Positions 53,462 through 62,646 of a stretch of 64,000 bases of DNA are shown piece by piece. The stretch is taken from positions 62,001 to 126,000 of the forward strand of contig CALMJS010000019.1 of assembly GCA_937864535.1 (NCBI GenBank). The letters run 5' to 3'. Position numbers and translations under genes: made by a program. This stretch comes from an uncultured Paracoccaceae bacterium. Lineage in GTDB: Bacteria > Pseudomonadota > Alphaproteobacteria > Rhodobacterales > Rhodobacteraceae. Within the stretch, counting starts at the first letter, position 1. Each line of letters begins with the position of its first letter. The notes under the pieces were generated by a model. The model made no database searches, had not been told where the DNA came from, and was given only the letters and a program-made list of their open reading frames with translations.

Positions 53462-55002
53462 CAGTACCACATATCCGGCATTTCAGATTTCCGACGCGCG
53501 ATATAGTCGCGCAGTTCGAGGTCCAGACTGCTGTCTAAATGCGGTGCCTGATAGTCCTCGAGTTTCTTTTTCCACAGGCGATTGGCGCGGGTGGCGGCAT
53601 CGACACTCCCGGCCAGTTCCCATTTCTCATGCGGTTCGTTGTCGGCGATCTCGCTGTCCCAGAACGCGGTTTCGTAGTGTTTCATTGTGTGCTGACAGCC
53701 AAAGAAGTGACCGCCCGGCCCGACCTCGGCAAAGGCATCGTGCGCCAACTGGTCGTCATCGACCTGAACGCCCTTCAAGTATGTGTGCAGCGCGCCGCAG
53801 AGGTCCGCGTCCATGACGAATTTTTCATAGGACATCGACAGCAGCCCGTCGAGGAACCCGGCCGAGTGCAGGACGTAGTTCGCGCCGCAGTGGACCGCCG
53901 CCAGCATGGACATCGTGCCTTCGGTCATCGCCTGCGCGTCCGGCAATTTCGAGGTGGTAAAGTTCCCCGAACAGCGCAGCGGCAGGTTCAGGCGGCGGGC
54001 CAACTGGCCGATCACCATCGACCCGATGGCCGGCTCCGGCGTGCCAAAGGTCGGCGAGCCGGACCGTAGCGACATCGACGACAGAAAGTTGCCGAACACC
54101 ACCGGGGCACCGGGCCGTTCCAGCTGGGTCAGGGCGCAGCCCGCCATGGTTTCCGCCAGCGACAGGGCGATCCCGCCCGCGTTGGTCACAGGACCCATCG
54201 CGCCGCCCAGAATGAACGGCACCAGAACGCAGCCCTGACCGGCGCGGGCATAGGCCCGCATGCCGCGCGTGACCGCGCCGTCCCAGACCAGCGGCGAGTT
54301 GACGTTAAAGTTGCCCATGATGCAGCAGTTCTGATCGACGAAATCGCGGCCAAACAGGATGCGCACCATCTCGATGCTGTCCTCGACCCGCGACGGCGCG
54401 GTGACAGAGCCCAGAAACGCCCGGTCGGAATAGCGGGCATGGGCATAGATCATGTCCATATGCCGTTTGTTCACCGGCACATCGGTCGGCTCGCAGATTG
54501 TGCCGCCCGAATGATGGAACCACGGAAAGGACTGTGCCAGTTTGATAAAGTTCTCGAAATCCTCGATCGTGCCAAAGCGCCGGCCGCGGTCCAGATCCAT
54601 GACAAAGGGGCTGCCATAGGCGGGGGCAAAGACGACGTTCTTGCCGCCGATGCGCACGTTGTTGGCGGGGTTGCGGGCGTGCTGGGTGAATTCGGCGGGC
54701 GCGGTTTTCAGGATCTCGCGCAGCATCCCCGGTTCGAACCGCACGGTGACGCCGTCGATTTTCGCTCCGGCACGGCGGAACAGGTCCAGCGTTTCGGCGT
54801 CGTCGCGGAACTCGATCCCTGTCTCGGCAAGGATACGGTCGGCGGCGGCTTCGATCTTGGCCAGACCCTCTTCGCCCAGAATGTCATAGGTCGGGATGCC
54901 GCGGGTGATATAGGGCACGCGGGGGCCGTGCTGCGGGCCCGTGCGGGCGGCAACGCGGGCACTGCGGCCAGAGCGGGTGCGGGGGGTGGCGGTGTCGGTC
55001 AT
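53461..55002 (-). CDS. MttB-family (trimethylamine methyltransferase-like) protein without pyrrolysine
   Basis: A 513-residue TIM-barrel methyltransferase of the MttB superfamily (ISLAxTMAGC-type GGIALSLAETMAGCALTQLE; AAVHCGANYVLHSAGFLDGLL). No in-frame TAG occurs, so it belongs to the non-pyrrolysine branch that includes glycine betaine methyltransferase MtgB and many uncharacterised proteins. ATG 55002 has AGGGAT upstream; the further upstream codons are not conserved-looking. No corrinoid protein gene is adjacent, so the methyl acceptor may be encoded elsewhere or the reaction differs. Confidence 0.9.
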   Translation of the reverse strand: MTDTATPRTRSGRSARVAARTGPQHGPRVPYITRGIPTYDILGEEGLAKIEAAADRILAETGIEFRDDAETLDLFRRAGAKIDGVTVRFEPGMLREILKTAPAEFTQHARNPANNVRIGGKNVVFAPAYGSPFVMDLDRGRRFGTIEDFENFIKLAQSFPWFHHSGGTICEPTDVPVNKRHMDMIYAHARYSDRAFLGSVTAPSRVEDSIEMVRILFGRDFVDQNCCIMGNFNVNSPLVWDGAVTRGMRAYARAGQGCVLVPFILGGAMGPVTNAGGIALSLAETMAGCALTQLERPGAPVVFGNFLSSMSLRSGSPTFGTPEPAIGSMVIGQLARRLNLPLRCSGNFTTSKLPDAQAMTEGTMSMLAAVHCGANYVLHSAGFLDGLLSMSYEKFVMDADLCGALHTYLKGVQVDDDQLAHDAFAEVGPGGHFFGCQHTMKHYETAFWDSEIADNEPHEKWELAGSVDAATRANRLWKKKLEDYQAPHLDSSLDLELRDYIARRKSEMPDMWY

Positions 55003-55093
55003 AGCGATCCCTAGGTCAACGATTTGTGCCATGCTAGCCAGCAGACTGCGGGCTGTGACCGGCACAAATTTTCGCCCCTTGGATAACTATAAG

Positions 55094-56017
55094 TTATGGA
55101 TTGGTGGCAAATTGTCCGCTGAGCCAATCGATAAACACCAAGGCACCCGGCGACGGGTCCCGCCCCAGCGGGAGAATGGCGTGATAGCGGTCCTCTTGCG
55201 ACAGGGACTGCGTGCCCAGCCGCACCAATTGTCCCTGCGCGATCAGGTCGGACAGGATCGCCACCCATCCCAGCGCCACGCCCTGGCCGGTGATCGCCGC
55301 CTGAATGGTGTCGGTATAATGGTTGAACCGCAGCGCGCTGGCATCGGGGGCGCGGCCCAATTGATCCGCCAGACCGACGCCCCGCGCCCATGTCCGCCAC
55401 GTCAGCCACGTCGGGTTTACCCAGTCCGAGGCGATCAGCGGCAGCCGCGCCAAATCCGCCGTGTCGGCGGTCATCCCATGCGCCGCCAGCAGCGCGGGGC
55501 TACAGACCGGCACGATTTCATCGCGCAAACTGGCCAGACTGCGCCCGTCGGCAAAGGGCGGAACGCCATAGCGCACAGCCACATCCAGCCGGTCACGCCT
55601 GAGGTCGGTCATCGCGTCATCGCCCACCAGTTTCAGACGGATATCGGGAAAGGTCGTCCGGAATCCCGACAACCGCGGCAGCAGCCAGAAATGGGTAAAG
55701 GCCAGCGTCGCGCCCACGGTCACGGTATCCTCTAGCCGCGGTTGGCGCAGGGTTTCGACCATATCGGCGATCCGGCCAAAGCTGGAGGTCAGCACCCCGG
55801 CCAGCGCCGCACCGTTCTGGGTCAGCGTGACCTTGCGGTGGGCGCGGACAAACAGCGGGGCGTGCAGGTCATCCTCCAGCGATTTGATCTGGCGGCTAAC
55901 GGCGGCCTGCGTGACGCCCAATTCGCTGGCCGCCAATGTAAAGCTGCCCAGCCGCGCGGCGGATTCAAAGGTCGCAAGCGCCGATAACGACGGCAAGGCA
56001 CGGCGGAAACCAGACAT
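55094..56017 (-). CDS. LysR-family regulator (GcvA-like)
   Basis: A 307-residue LysR-type regulator: HTH ALATFESAARLGSFTLAASELGVTQAAVSRQIKSLED in the first 60 residues, followed by a periplasmic-binding-like effector domain (VTVGATLAFTHFWLLPRLSGF). It is 91 bp upstream of the methyltransferase gene on the same strand and divergent from the EthD-like gene at 56155. The start MSGFRRALPSL is of the GcvA/DsdC subtype. It probably responds to the substrate of the methyltransferase-flavoprotein pair. Confidence 0.9.
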   Translation of the reverse strand: MSGFRRALPSLSALATFESAARLGSFTLAASELGVTQAAVSRQIKSLEDDLHAPLFVRAHRKVTLTQNGAALAGVLTSSFGRIADMVETLRQPRLEDTVTVGATLAFTHFWLLPRLSGFRTTFPDIRLKLVGDDAMTDLRRDRLDVAVRYGVPPFADGRSLASLRDEIVPVCSPALLAAHGMTADTADLARLPLIASDWVNPTWLTWRTWARGVGLADQLGRAPDASALRFNHYTDTIQAAITGQGVALGWVAILSDLIAQGQLVRLGTQSLSQEDRYHAILPLGRDPSPGALVFIDWLSGQFATNP

Positions 56018-56051
56018 GGGGACCCTCGGATTGACTGACCCAAGCATAAAT

Positions 56052-56067
56052 CACAGTTATCTCTGTG
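56052..56067. promoter_or_regulatory. Inverted repeat in LysR divergent promoter
   Basis: CACAG, six-base spacer, CTGTG lies between the LysR start and the EthD-like gene. The size suits a LysR-box, although the T-N11-A signature could not be assigned firmly. Confidence 0.4.
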
Positions 56068-56154
56068 TCGACACTACGCCGGGGTTGCCGACGTCGCCCG
56101 GCCCGCGTACCAACAGCCTCAGAGAGGGAGAAACACTGGTTCAGAGGAGAAACC

Positions 56155-56490
56155 ATGTTCGTTCGCTGCGCATTTTTCAAAGGCCACATCAAACCGGGGA
56201 TGCAAGAGGCGTTTCATGCCCATTGGCGCGAAAACCTCGTGCCGCTGTGGTCGGCCTTTCCGCATTTGCTAGAATTGCGCGTGATGCGCGAGGTCGAGAG
56301 CGACGACCCGGAGAGCCCGTTTCCGCTGGTGATGGCGATGAAATTCGCCAGCCGTGAGCATATCGAGGAGGCACTGGCCTCGCCCACCCGCTGGGCCAGC
56401 AAGGAGACCTCGAAAAAGCTGTTCGAGATGTTCGATGGTCACGTGATCCATACGGTGTTCGCGGCGGATCAATTCGACCCGACCGCGTGA
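56155..56490 (+). CDS. Small dimeric alpha/beta-barrel (EthD/NIPSNAP-like) protein
   Basis: A 111-residue ferredoxin-fold protein (MFVRCAFFKGHIKPGMQEAFHAHWRENLVPLW..., then FPLVMAMKFASREHIEEALASPTRW). EthD-type proteins accompany oxidative pathways and often act as small isomerases, cyclases or heme-associated partners. The ATG at 56155 is preceded by AGAGGAGA. It is divergent from the LysR gene and converges on the DUF2938 gene. Confidence 0.7.
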   Translation: MFVRCAFFKGHIKPGMQEAFHAHWRENLVPLWSAFPHLLELRVMREVESDDPESPFPLVMAMKFASREHIEEALASPTRWASKETSKKLFEMFDGHVIHTVFAADQFDPTA

Positions 56491-56504
56491 CACCTCTGGG
56501 CGGG

Positions 56505-56978
56505 TCAGGCGATCAACGCCCCCGCCCACATGCCCAGCCCGAACCATGTATGGGCAATCAGGCCAAAGGCGCGTCCCTTCCACGGGGTCGGGGTGCGCGA
56601 CAACGCCCAGCCCAGACCCATGCCGGGCTGGAGCAGGAACCAGCCCGCGCTGATCGTCAGTAGCGCGAAAATCCAGACCGGGACAAAGGTCGGCGCGGCG
56701 GCCCAACCCGCCCCCGCCATCACGGCAAAGGCGATGCCGTAGATCACGCCCACTGCATAGTGAAATGCCCAGCCGATAGCCTTTTCGCCAGAGACGGGCG
56801 CGGCCTGCGCGATGCTGTCGTGAAACACCTGCCCCCGGCCCAGATGCGCAACCCAGCGACCCACATTCCCCCAATTGGGCAGCGGCATCCCCGCCAGCCG
56901 GTTCAACGCCAGCGCCCAAATATCCATCGCAATGGTGCCGCCCAGCCCCATCACGACGCCGATCCAAATCAGCGACAT
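56505..56978 (-). CDS. DUF2938 integral membrane protein
   Basis: A 157-residue protein with about four hydrophobic helices and the pattern GLGGTIAMDIWALALNRLAG...PNWGNVGRWVAHL and WALSRTPTPWKGRAFGLIAHTWFGLGMWAG, characteristic of DUF2938. ATG 56978 is selected for AGGAGGAT upstream; the open frame extends 26 codons further but reads as coding noise. Function unknown. Confidence 0.8.
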   Translation of the reverse strand: MSLIWIGVVMGLGGTIAMDIWALALNRLAGMPLPNWGNVGRWVAHLGRGQVFHDSIAQAAPVSGEKAIGWAFHYAVGVIYGIAFAVMAGAGWAAAPTFVPVWIFALLTISAGWFLLQPGMGLGWALSRTPTPWKGRAFGLIAHTWFGLGMWAGALIA

Positions 56979-57108
56979 GTCATCCTCCTGCCTTTGGCAC
57001 AGCGATAACAGGCTGTCGGAAAAAGTGTATACCAAATTCGTTTTTGCTCTTGGCATTCCGGATGTTCAAGAGCAGCATGCCGCCAAAGGCAACCCTGGAC
57101 GCCCTCTC

Positions 57109-58029
57109 ATGACAGCTTCATTCCGTCCCGCGCCCGCGATTTCGCGCGTGCAATCCAATGGCTTGGGGATCGCCCTGATGGCGACCGCCGTGGTGTTCTT
57201 TTCCGGTGCAGACACGGCGGCCAAGTTTCTGACGGGGTACTATCACCCGATTCAGGTCGCGGGCCTGCGCCAGTTGGGACTGGTGGCCGGGGTTCTGGTC
57301 TGGGTTCTGCTGAGTGGCCCGTCCGGCCTGCGCACGACCAAGCCGGGGATGCAGATTTTTCGCGGGGCCTGCGCGGCGCTGTCTGCGGCGATGTTCATCA
57401 TCGCCCTGCGCTATATCCCGCTGACCGACGGGATCTCCATCGCCTTTGTCGCGCCGTTTTTTGTGACGATCCTCGGCGCGGTATTACTCAAGGAAAAGGT
57501 CGGCCCGCGCCGCTGGTTCGCGGTGGCGGCAGGCTTTGCCGGAACGCTGATCGTAATGCGGCCGGGGTTTGCGGGGTTCCATCCGGCCTATCTGCTGGTG
57601 CTGGGATCGGCGTTCCTGTTTGCCACGCGGCAGGTGATATCGCGCACCCTGTCGAACACCGAAACCACCATGTCCACCGTCGCCTATACCGCAGTGGTCA
57701 GTGCCGGGCTGCTGGGACTGGTGATCCCCTTTGTCTGGACGCCGATCCAGCCGCAGCACATCTGGCTGTTCGTGCTCTATGCCGCGCTGGCGGGGGCGGG
57801 CGAATTTCTGGTGATCAAGGCGCTGGAGATCGCGCTGGCCGTGGTAATTGCGCCGCTGCAATATACGATGATCATCTGGACCAGCATTCTGGGCTTTATC
57901 GTGTTTCAGGATGTGCCGGATGGGCTGACGTTGCTCGGGTCCACGATCATTATCGCATCTGGCGGATTTTCGCTGTGGCGGGAATATCAGGTCAAATATG
58001 CGGGCGACCGATCCGGTTCGGGGGCCTAG
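57109..58029 (+). CDS. EamA/DMT-family transporter
   Basis: A 306-residue membrane protein with ten predicted helices and an internal EamA repeat (IALMATAVVFFSGADTAAKFL; LVLGSAFLFATRQVISRTL). Such proteins usually export amino acids or metabolites. ATG 57109 is followed by a hydrophilic N-terminus of about 25 residues; a clear Shine-Dalgarno is lacking (CCCTCTC precedes it), so the start is uncertain. It is divergent from the DUF2938 gene and 28 bp ahead of the iron alcohol dehydrogenase. Confidence 0.88.
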   Translation: MTASFRPAPAISRVQSNGLGIALMATAVVFFSGADTAAKFLTGYYHPIQVAGLRQLGLVAGVLVWVLLSGPSGLRTTKPGMQIFRGACAALSAAMFIIALRYIPLTDGISIAFVAPFFVTILGAVLLKEKVGPRRWFAVAAGFAGTLIVMRPGFAGFHPAYLLVLGSAFLFATRQVISRTLSNTETTMSTVAYTAVVSAGLLGLVIPFVWTPIQPQHIWLFVLYAALAGAGEFLVIKALEIALAVVIAPLQYTMIIWTSILGFIVFQDVPDGLTLLGSTIIIASGGFSLWREYQVKYAGDRSGSGA

Positions 58030-58057
58030 TTTCTAGCGTAGGGGGGAGCCGACGCCG

Positions 58058-59167
58058 ATGAGTACCATCACTTACCTGACACGGATCGAATTCGGCGCCG
58101 GAGAGGTGGCCCGCCTGCCCGAGTTTCTGGCGGGACTGGGCGTCAAGCGTCCGCTGGTCTGCACGGACCGCGGGCTGGTTGCCTCGGGACTGGCGGGGCG
58201 CGTGACCTCCCTGATCCCGGAGGCCACGGTCTTTGCCGATACCCCCGCAAATCCGACCGAAGAGGCGGTGAACGCCGCCTTTGCCCAGTATCAGGCGCAG
58301 AGCTGTGACGGGATCGTCGGGCTGGGCGGCGGCTCGTCCCTCGATCTGGCCAAGGCGGTGCGGCTGCTGTCGGGGCATCCCGGTCCCTTGGCGCAATATA
58401 CCGCCGTCAACGGCGGTGTTGGCCGCATCCATGGCAATATCTGTCCGATGATCGCGATCCCCACAACCTCTGGCACCGGGTCCGAGGTAGGCCGTGCCGC
58501 CGTGATCATCACGGCCGAGGGGCGCAAGCTGGGGATCATCTCGGGCTTTATGCTGCCGTCTATCGCGCTGTGCGATCCGGAACTGACCTATGGGCTGCCT
58601 GCCGGATTGACGGCGGCGACGGGGATGGACGCGATTTCGCATTGCCTGGAAACCTATATGGCCCCCGCCTTTAACCCGCCGGCCGAGGCGATTGCCCTGC
58701 ACGGGCTGGATTGCGGTCTGGGCGCGATTGAACGGGCCGTCGCCAATGGCGCGGATATCACGGCACGGCGCGATATGATGACCTGCGCCCTGGAGGGGGC
58801 GATGGCGTTCCAAAAGGGGTTGGGCGCGGTGCATGCGCTGACCCATCCGCTGGGCGCGATCCGTGAATTGAACCTGCACCACGGGACGCTGAACGCGGTG
58901 CTGATGCCCGCCGTCCTGAGGTTCAATCGCGAGGTGATCGGCGCCAAATGGCAGGTCCTGCGGGACCGGATGGGCGGAGAGCCGGACGCGGTCATCGCGG
59001 CGCTGAACTCACGACTGGGGATGCCTTCGGGCCTGCGCGCAATGGGCGTGACCGATGCCATGATGGAGCAGGTGTCCCATGCGGCGCTGCTGGATCATTG
59101 CCACGCGACTAACCCGCGATTGGCGACGCAGGCGGACTATCTGGATCTGTTGCTGGCCAGCGCCTGA
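58058..59167 (+). CDS. Iron-containing alcohol dehydrogenase
   Basis: A 369-residue group III alcohol dehydrogenase. NAD-binding GLGGGSSLDLAKAV, TTSGTGSEVGRAAVI and the iron-ligand region GMDAISHCLETYM, GAVHALTHPLGAIRELNLHHGTLNAV (Asp and His ligands) are visible. It might oxidise a short polyol or reduce a lactaldehyde-like aldehyde. It may be co-transcribed with the EamA transporter and the FucU-like gene. Confidence 0.93.
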   Translation: MSTITYLTRIEFGAGEVARLPEFLAGLGVKRPLVCTDRGLVASGLAGRVTSLIPEATVFADTPANPTEEAVNAAFAQYQAQSCDGIVGLGGGSSLDLAKAVRLLSGHPGPLAQYTAVNGGVGRIHGNICPMIAIPTTSGTGSEVGRAAVIITAEGRKLGIISGFMLPSIALCDPELTYGLPAGLTAATGMDAISHCLETYMAPAFNPPAEAIALHGLDCGLGAIERAVANGADITARRDMMTCALEGAMAFQKGLGAVHALTHPLGAIRELNLHHGTLNAVLMPAVLRFNREVIGAKWQVLRDRMGGEPDAVIAALNSRLGMPSGLRAMGVTDAMMEQVSHAALLDHCHATNPRLATQADYLDLLLASA

Positions 59168-59241
59168 CCCAAAGCTGCTATAAACCCTATCTGGCAGCCG
59201 CGCTGCCGATGCGGAACAACCCCCTGGACATAGGACCCGAG

Positions 59242-59664
59242 ATGCTCAAAAACCTCAACCCGCTCCTGACCGGCGACCTGCTGGCCATTCTGGCCGACAT
59301 GGGCCACGGCGATGATATCGCCATCGTCGACGCCAACTTCCCCGCTGCCAGCATGGCGCAGCGTCTGGTCCGTCTGCCGCAAACCAGCGCGACCGACGCG
59401 CTCGACGCGGTGCTGTCGCTGTTCCCGCTGGACGATTTTGTCGAACTGCCCGCCGCCGCGATGCGCACACCAGACGGCCGCGCCCCGATCTATGATGATT
59501 TCGAGGCGCAGATGACCGCCGCCGAAGGCCGCACGGTTGGCATCGAATTGATCGACCGCTTTGCATTCTACGACCAGACCAAGGCCGCCTATGCGGTGAT
59601 CGCGACCGGAGAACGGCGGCTCTATGCCAATATCTTGCTGAAAAAGGGCGTCATCCGCGCCTAA
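59242..59664 (+). CDS. RbsD/FucU family sugar mutarotase
   Basis: A 140-residue protein starting MLKNLNPLLTGDLLAILADMGHGDDIAIVDANFPA, the FucU/RbsD pattern with the catalytic His in GHGDDI. These enzymes interconvert anomers of fucose, ribose or related sugars during uptake catabolism. ATG 59242 is preferred over one 11 codons upstream. Together with the convergent polyol dehydrogenase and TRAP transporter it supports a sugar-related locus. Confidence 0.9.
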   Translation: MLKNLNPLLTGDLLAILADMGHGDDIAIVDANFPAASMAQRLVRLPQTSATDALDAVLSLFPLDDFVELPAAAMRTPDGRAPIYDDFEAQMTAAEGRTVGIELIDRFAFYDQTKAAYAVIATGERRLYANILLKKGVIRA

Positions 59665-59671
59665 CCTCACT

Positions 59672-59695
59672 GGCGGCGGTCCGAAAACCGCCGCC
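59672..59695. terminator. Bidirectional terminator between convergent genes
   Basis: GGCGGCGGT, loop CCGAAA, ACCGCCGCC: a perfect 9-bp stem centred in the 53-bp gap between the FucU-like and polyol dehydrogenase stop codons. Confidence 0.75.
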
Positions 59696-59717
59696 TGTCC
59701 GAATTTATCGTCGTATG

Positions 59718-60773
59718 TCAGGCGCGATCGAACCGCAGTTGGACCTTGACCGCGCGGGTCCGGTCAGAGGCGATCTGGATCGCCTCCAGCGCCTGATCGC
59801 CGTCAAATACATGGGTCACAACCGGGTCCAGCGTCAGCGCGCCGCTGTTGATCAGATCAACGGCGGTGCCGAATTCCGCGTCAAAGCGGTGGGTGCCGAT
59901 CAGGTTCAGCTCCTTGGCCACCAGCATGTTGAACGGGATCGGCGTATCGCCCATCACGCCGACCTGTACGATGGTGCCCATCGGACGGGTGCAGGCGATG
60001 GCGCTGCGCAGGGCAGGGGCGGCGGCGGAACATTCGAACACCAGATCGAACTGCCCCTTGTCCGCCGCATAGGGATCAAGCCCGTCTGGCGTGGTCGCGA
60101 CATTGACGATCCGTGTCGCGCCAACAGCCAGCGCCACAGCCAGCGTCGCGTCCTGTAGGTCGGTCACGACGACCTCGCTCGCGCCATGGTGACGGGCCAG
60201 CGCCGCGCAGAGCACGCCAATCGGGCCAGAGCCGGTGACCAGCACCCGTTTGCCAGCGATATCGCCGCCGATCTGGACCGCGCGGGTCACAGCGCGGCAA
60301 CAGACCGCGAGCGGTTCGGCCAGCGCCGCCTGCGTCACCGGGATACCGGCCGCGATGGGATAGCACTGGGCTGCCCCGATCGCGACACGGTCCCGCATAA
60401 AGCCCTGCTCATGTGGGAGGAACATCGCAGAGCCTTTGAACCGCATGTTCATGCAGTGGTGCCGCTGACCTGCGGCGCAGAATTTACAGGTGCCGCAAGG
60501 ATGGGAAGGGTTGATCGCCACCACATCGCCCACCGACAGGCCGCTGACATCCGCGCCAAGTTCGACGACAGTCCCGGCGGCTTCGTGGCCAAGGATGATC
60601 GGTTCGCGCACGCGGATGGTGCCGATCCCGCCTTGGGAATGGTAGTGCAGGTCAGACCCGCAAAACCCGGCGGCGCCGATGGCAACCACGACCTGACCGG
60701 CGTCGGGGCGTGGATCGGTTTCGGTTTCCAGACGCAGGTCGTCCTGACCATGCAAACGCACAATACGGTTCAT
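59718..60773 (-). CDS. Zinc-dependent polyol/L-idonate-type dehydrogenase
   Basis: A 351-residue MDR dehydrogenase. Catalytic zinc region GFCGSDLHYH and GHEAAGTVVELG, structural zinc cysteines CGTCKFCAAGQRHHC, and Rossmann loop GSGPIGVLCAALA. The sequence type resembles L-idonate 5-dehydrogenase and sorbitol/threonine dehydrogenases. It ends the GntR-TRAP operon (9 bp after the large permease), so its substrate is probably the TRAP ligand, a sugar acid or polyol. Confidence 0.9.
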   Translation of the reverse strand: MNRIVRLHGQDDLRLETETDPRPDAGQVVVAIGAAGFCGSDLHYHSQGGIGTIRVREPIILGHEAAGTVVELGADVSGLSVGDVVAINPSHPCGTCKFCAAGQRHHCMNMRFKGSAMFLPHEQGFMRDRVAIGAAQCYPIAAGIPVTQAALAEPLAVCCRAVTRAVQIGGDIAGKRVLVTGSGPIGVLCAALARHHGASEVVVTDLQDATLAVALAVGATRIVNVATTPDGLDPYAADKGQFDLVFECSAAAPALRSAIACTRPMGTIVQVGVMGDTPIPFNMLVAKELNLIGTHRFDAEFGTAVDLINSGALTLDPVVTHVFDGDQALEAIQIASDRTRAVKVQLRFDRA

Positions 60774-60782
60774 TGGTGGGCC

Positions 60783-62060
60783 TTATTGAGAGACGAGGTT
60801 CGGCAGCCACGTGCTAAAGAACGGCACGTAGGACACCAGCAACAGCACGATGATATTGGTCAGGATGAACGGCCAGATCGCCTTGGTGATCTGGACCAGA
60901 GAAATCCGGCCAATGTTGGCGCAGATGAACAGGCAGACACCCACCGGCGGCGTGGTCAGGCCGATCATCAGGTTCAGCACCGCAAAGGTCGCAAAGTGGA
61001 TCGGATCGATCCCGACGCCCGTCGCCAAGGTCAAGAGCGGCACAAACAGGATGATCAGCGCGGCGATGGTCTCCATGAACATGCCGACGAACAGCAGCAC
61101 GAGGTTGATCAGCAGGATCACCACATATTTGTTCGTCGTCACCGACAGGACCGAGTCCGCGATCATCTGCGGGATCTTTTCCGACACCAGAATCCAGCCG
61201 AACACATTGGCCAGACCGACCAGCAGCAGGATCGCAGAGGCCGATACCGCGCTGTCGATGATGATACGCGGCACGTCGCGCAGTTTCAGCCCGCGATAGA
61301 CAAAGCAGCCGACGACAAACGCATAGATCGACGCCACAATCGCGGTTTCGGTCGGCGTGGCAAAGCCGGACAGCATCCCGCCGACGATCAGCGCCGTCAT
61401 CGCGACCGCCCAGAACGCCCCGAGGAACGAACGGAACAATTCGCCCCAGCCCTGCCACGGTTGGCGGGGGAACCCGCGCTTGCGGGCGATGATCCATGCG
61501 GTGATCATCATCGCAACGCCCATCATCAGGCCCGGCAGTGCGCCGGCGATGAACATCTTGCCCACCGAAATGCCCGAGAGCGTGCCGACGATGATCATCG
61601 GAACCGAGGGTGGAATGATCGGGCCGACAGTGGAAGAGGCCGCCGTGATCGCCGCCGAGAAATCGACCGGATAGCCCGCCTTTTTCATGCCGGGGATCAT
61701 CATCCCGCCGATCGAGGCCGCGTCCGCCGCCGCCGTGCCGGAAATGCCGCCGAACAGCATCGAGGCGGCGACGTTGGTCAGGCCCAGCCCGCCGCGCATC
61801 CAGCCCACCATCGCCTGCGCCAGACGCACGATACGGGTGGTGATCCCGCCTTCGTTCATCAGGTTCCCGGCGAGGATAAAGCCGGGGATGCACAGCAGCA
61901 CGAAACTATCGATGCCCGCGTACATTTTCTGCGGAATCGTGACCAGCGGAATGCCCGCCTCCAGCAGATAGGCCATCGACGCGATGCCCAAGGTCACCGC
62001 CACCGGAAAGCCGAGCGCGAGGCACAGCACAAACAGCCCCAGAAGGATTGCCAGACCCAT
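60783..62060 (-). CDS. TRAP transporter large permease (DctM)
   Basis: A 425-residue membrane protein with about twelve helices. Characteristic DctM segments are GLTNVAASMLFGGISGTAAADAASIGGMMIPGM, PIIPPSVPMIIVGTLSG and LNLMIGLTTPPVGVCLF. It forms the sodium-driven channel with DctQ, one base upstream. Confidence 0.95.
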   Translation of the reverse strand: MGLAILLGLFVLCLALGFPVAVTLGIASMAYLLEAGIPLVTIPQKMYAGIDSFVLLCIPGFILAGNLMNEGGITTRIVRLAQAMVGWMRGGLGLTNVAASMLFGGISGTAAADAASIGGMMIPGMKKAGYPVDFSAAITAASSTVGPIIPPSVPMIIVGTLSGISVGKMFIAGALPGLMMGVAMMITAWIIARKRGFPRQPWQGWGELFRSFLGAFWAVAMTALIVGGMLSGFATPTETAIVASIYAFVVGCFVYRGLKLRDVPRIIIDSAVSASAILLLVGLANVFGWILVSEKIPQMIADSVLSVTTNKYVVILLINLVLLFVGMFMETIAALIILFVPLLTLATGVGIDPIHFATFAVLNLMIGLTTPPVGVCLFICANIGRISLVQITKAIWPFILTNIIVLLLVSYVPFFSTWLPNLVSQ

Positions 62061-62061
62061 C

Positions 62062-62574
62062 TCAGGTCTCCTCGGATTGGCGGAGGGGCAGGCCGTCCTG
62101 GGTGCCCGTGATCATGCCGATCACCCGCAATGTTGCGAACAGTCCCAGCACCACCAGCGCAACCAGCGATGTCACATGGACCCAATTCATATGGATGCCC
62201 AGGGCAGGGGCGGTTTGCCGCGTGCCGATCTGGGTGAAAAACAGCGCCGGGCTGATCAACGCAAAGGCAAAGATCGCCGTCCCCGCAGCGCCCAGCATCC
62301 GCAGACGCCACGGCCAATTGCCGGGCAATGCCTCGGACACGATATCCACGTTGACCAGATCGCCCGATTGCAGCGCCAGACCCGCGCCGCAGGCGGCCAG
62401 CCACAGCAGCGCAAATCGGGTCAGCTCTTCGGTCCAGATGAGTGGCGCGATCACGCCGGATCGACCCAAGAGCTGGATCACGACGGCGATGATGATAACC
62501 ATGAACGCCGCGCCGGTTGCGCCGCGCGCAATCAGCGTCAGGGCGCTGGTGAAGGTAGAAATCAGGCGTTTCAT
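62062..62574 (-). CDS. TRAP transporter small permease (DctQ)
   Basis: A 170-residue protein with four membrane helices, starting MKRLISTFTSALTLIARG. The conserved DctQ region LTRFALLWLAACGAGLALQSGDLVNVDI is present. ATG 62574 gives the normal length; the open frame extends 14 codons further into the upstream hairpin. Confidence 0.92.
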   Translation of the reverse strand: MKRLISTFTSALTLIARGATGAAFMVIIIAVVIQLLGRSGVIAPLIWTEELTRFALLWLAACGAGLALQSGDLVNVDIVSEALPGNWPWRLRMLGAAGTAIFAFALISPALFFTQIGTRQTAPALGIHMNWVHVTSLVALVVLGLFATLRVIGMITGTQDGLPLRQSEET

Positions 62575-62603
62575 CCCGGACCTACAGAGGTTGAAAAGGG
62601 CAA

Positions 62604-62627
62604 CAGGGGACGCCATCGCGCCCCCTG
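62604..62627. terminator. Intercistronic hairpin between dctP and dctQ
   Basis: CAGGGG and CCCCTG arms with inner CGC/GCG pairs enclose a 4-base loop CATC, in the gap after the binding-protein gene. Such hairpins commonly lower read-through so that the binding protein exceeds the permeases. Confidence 0.5.
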
Positions 62628-62646
62628 CCAGAGTGTATGCGGACGA

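Noticed and set aside
60186-62111. Open + strand frame of about 640 codons opposite the dehydrogenase and DctM genes
   Set aside because: Extreme Arg/His/Asp/Gln composition and complete overlap with two certain genes on the other strand.
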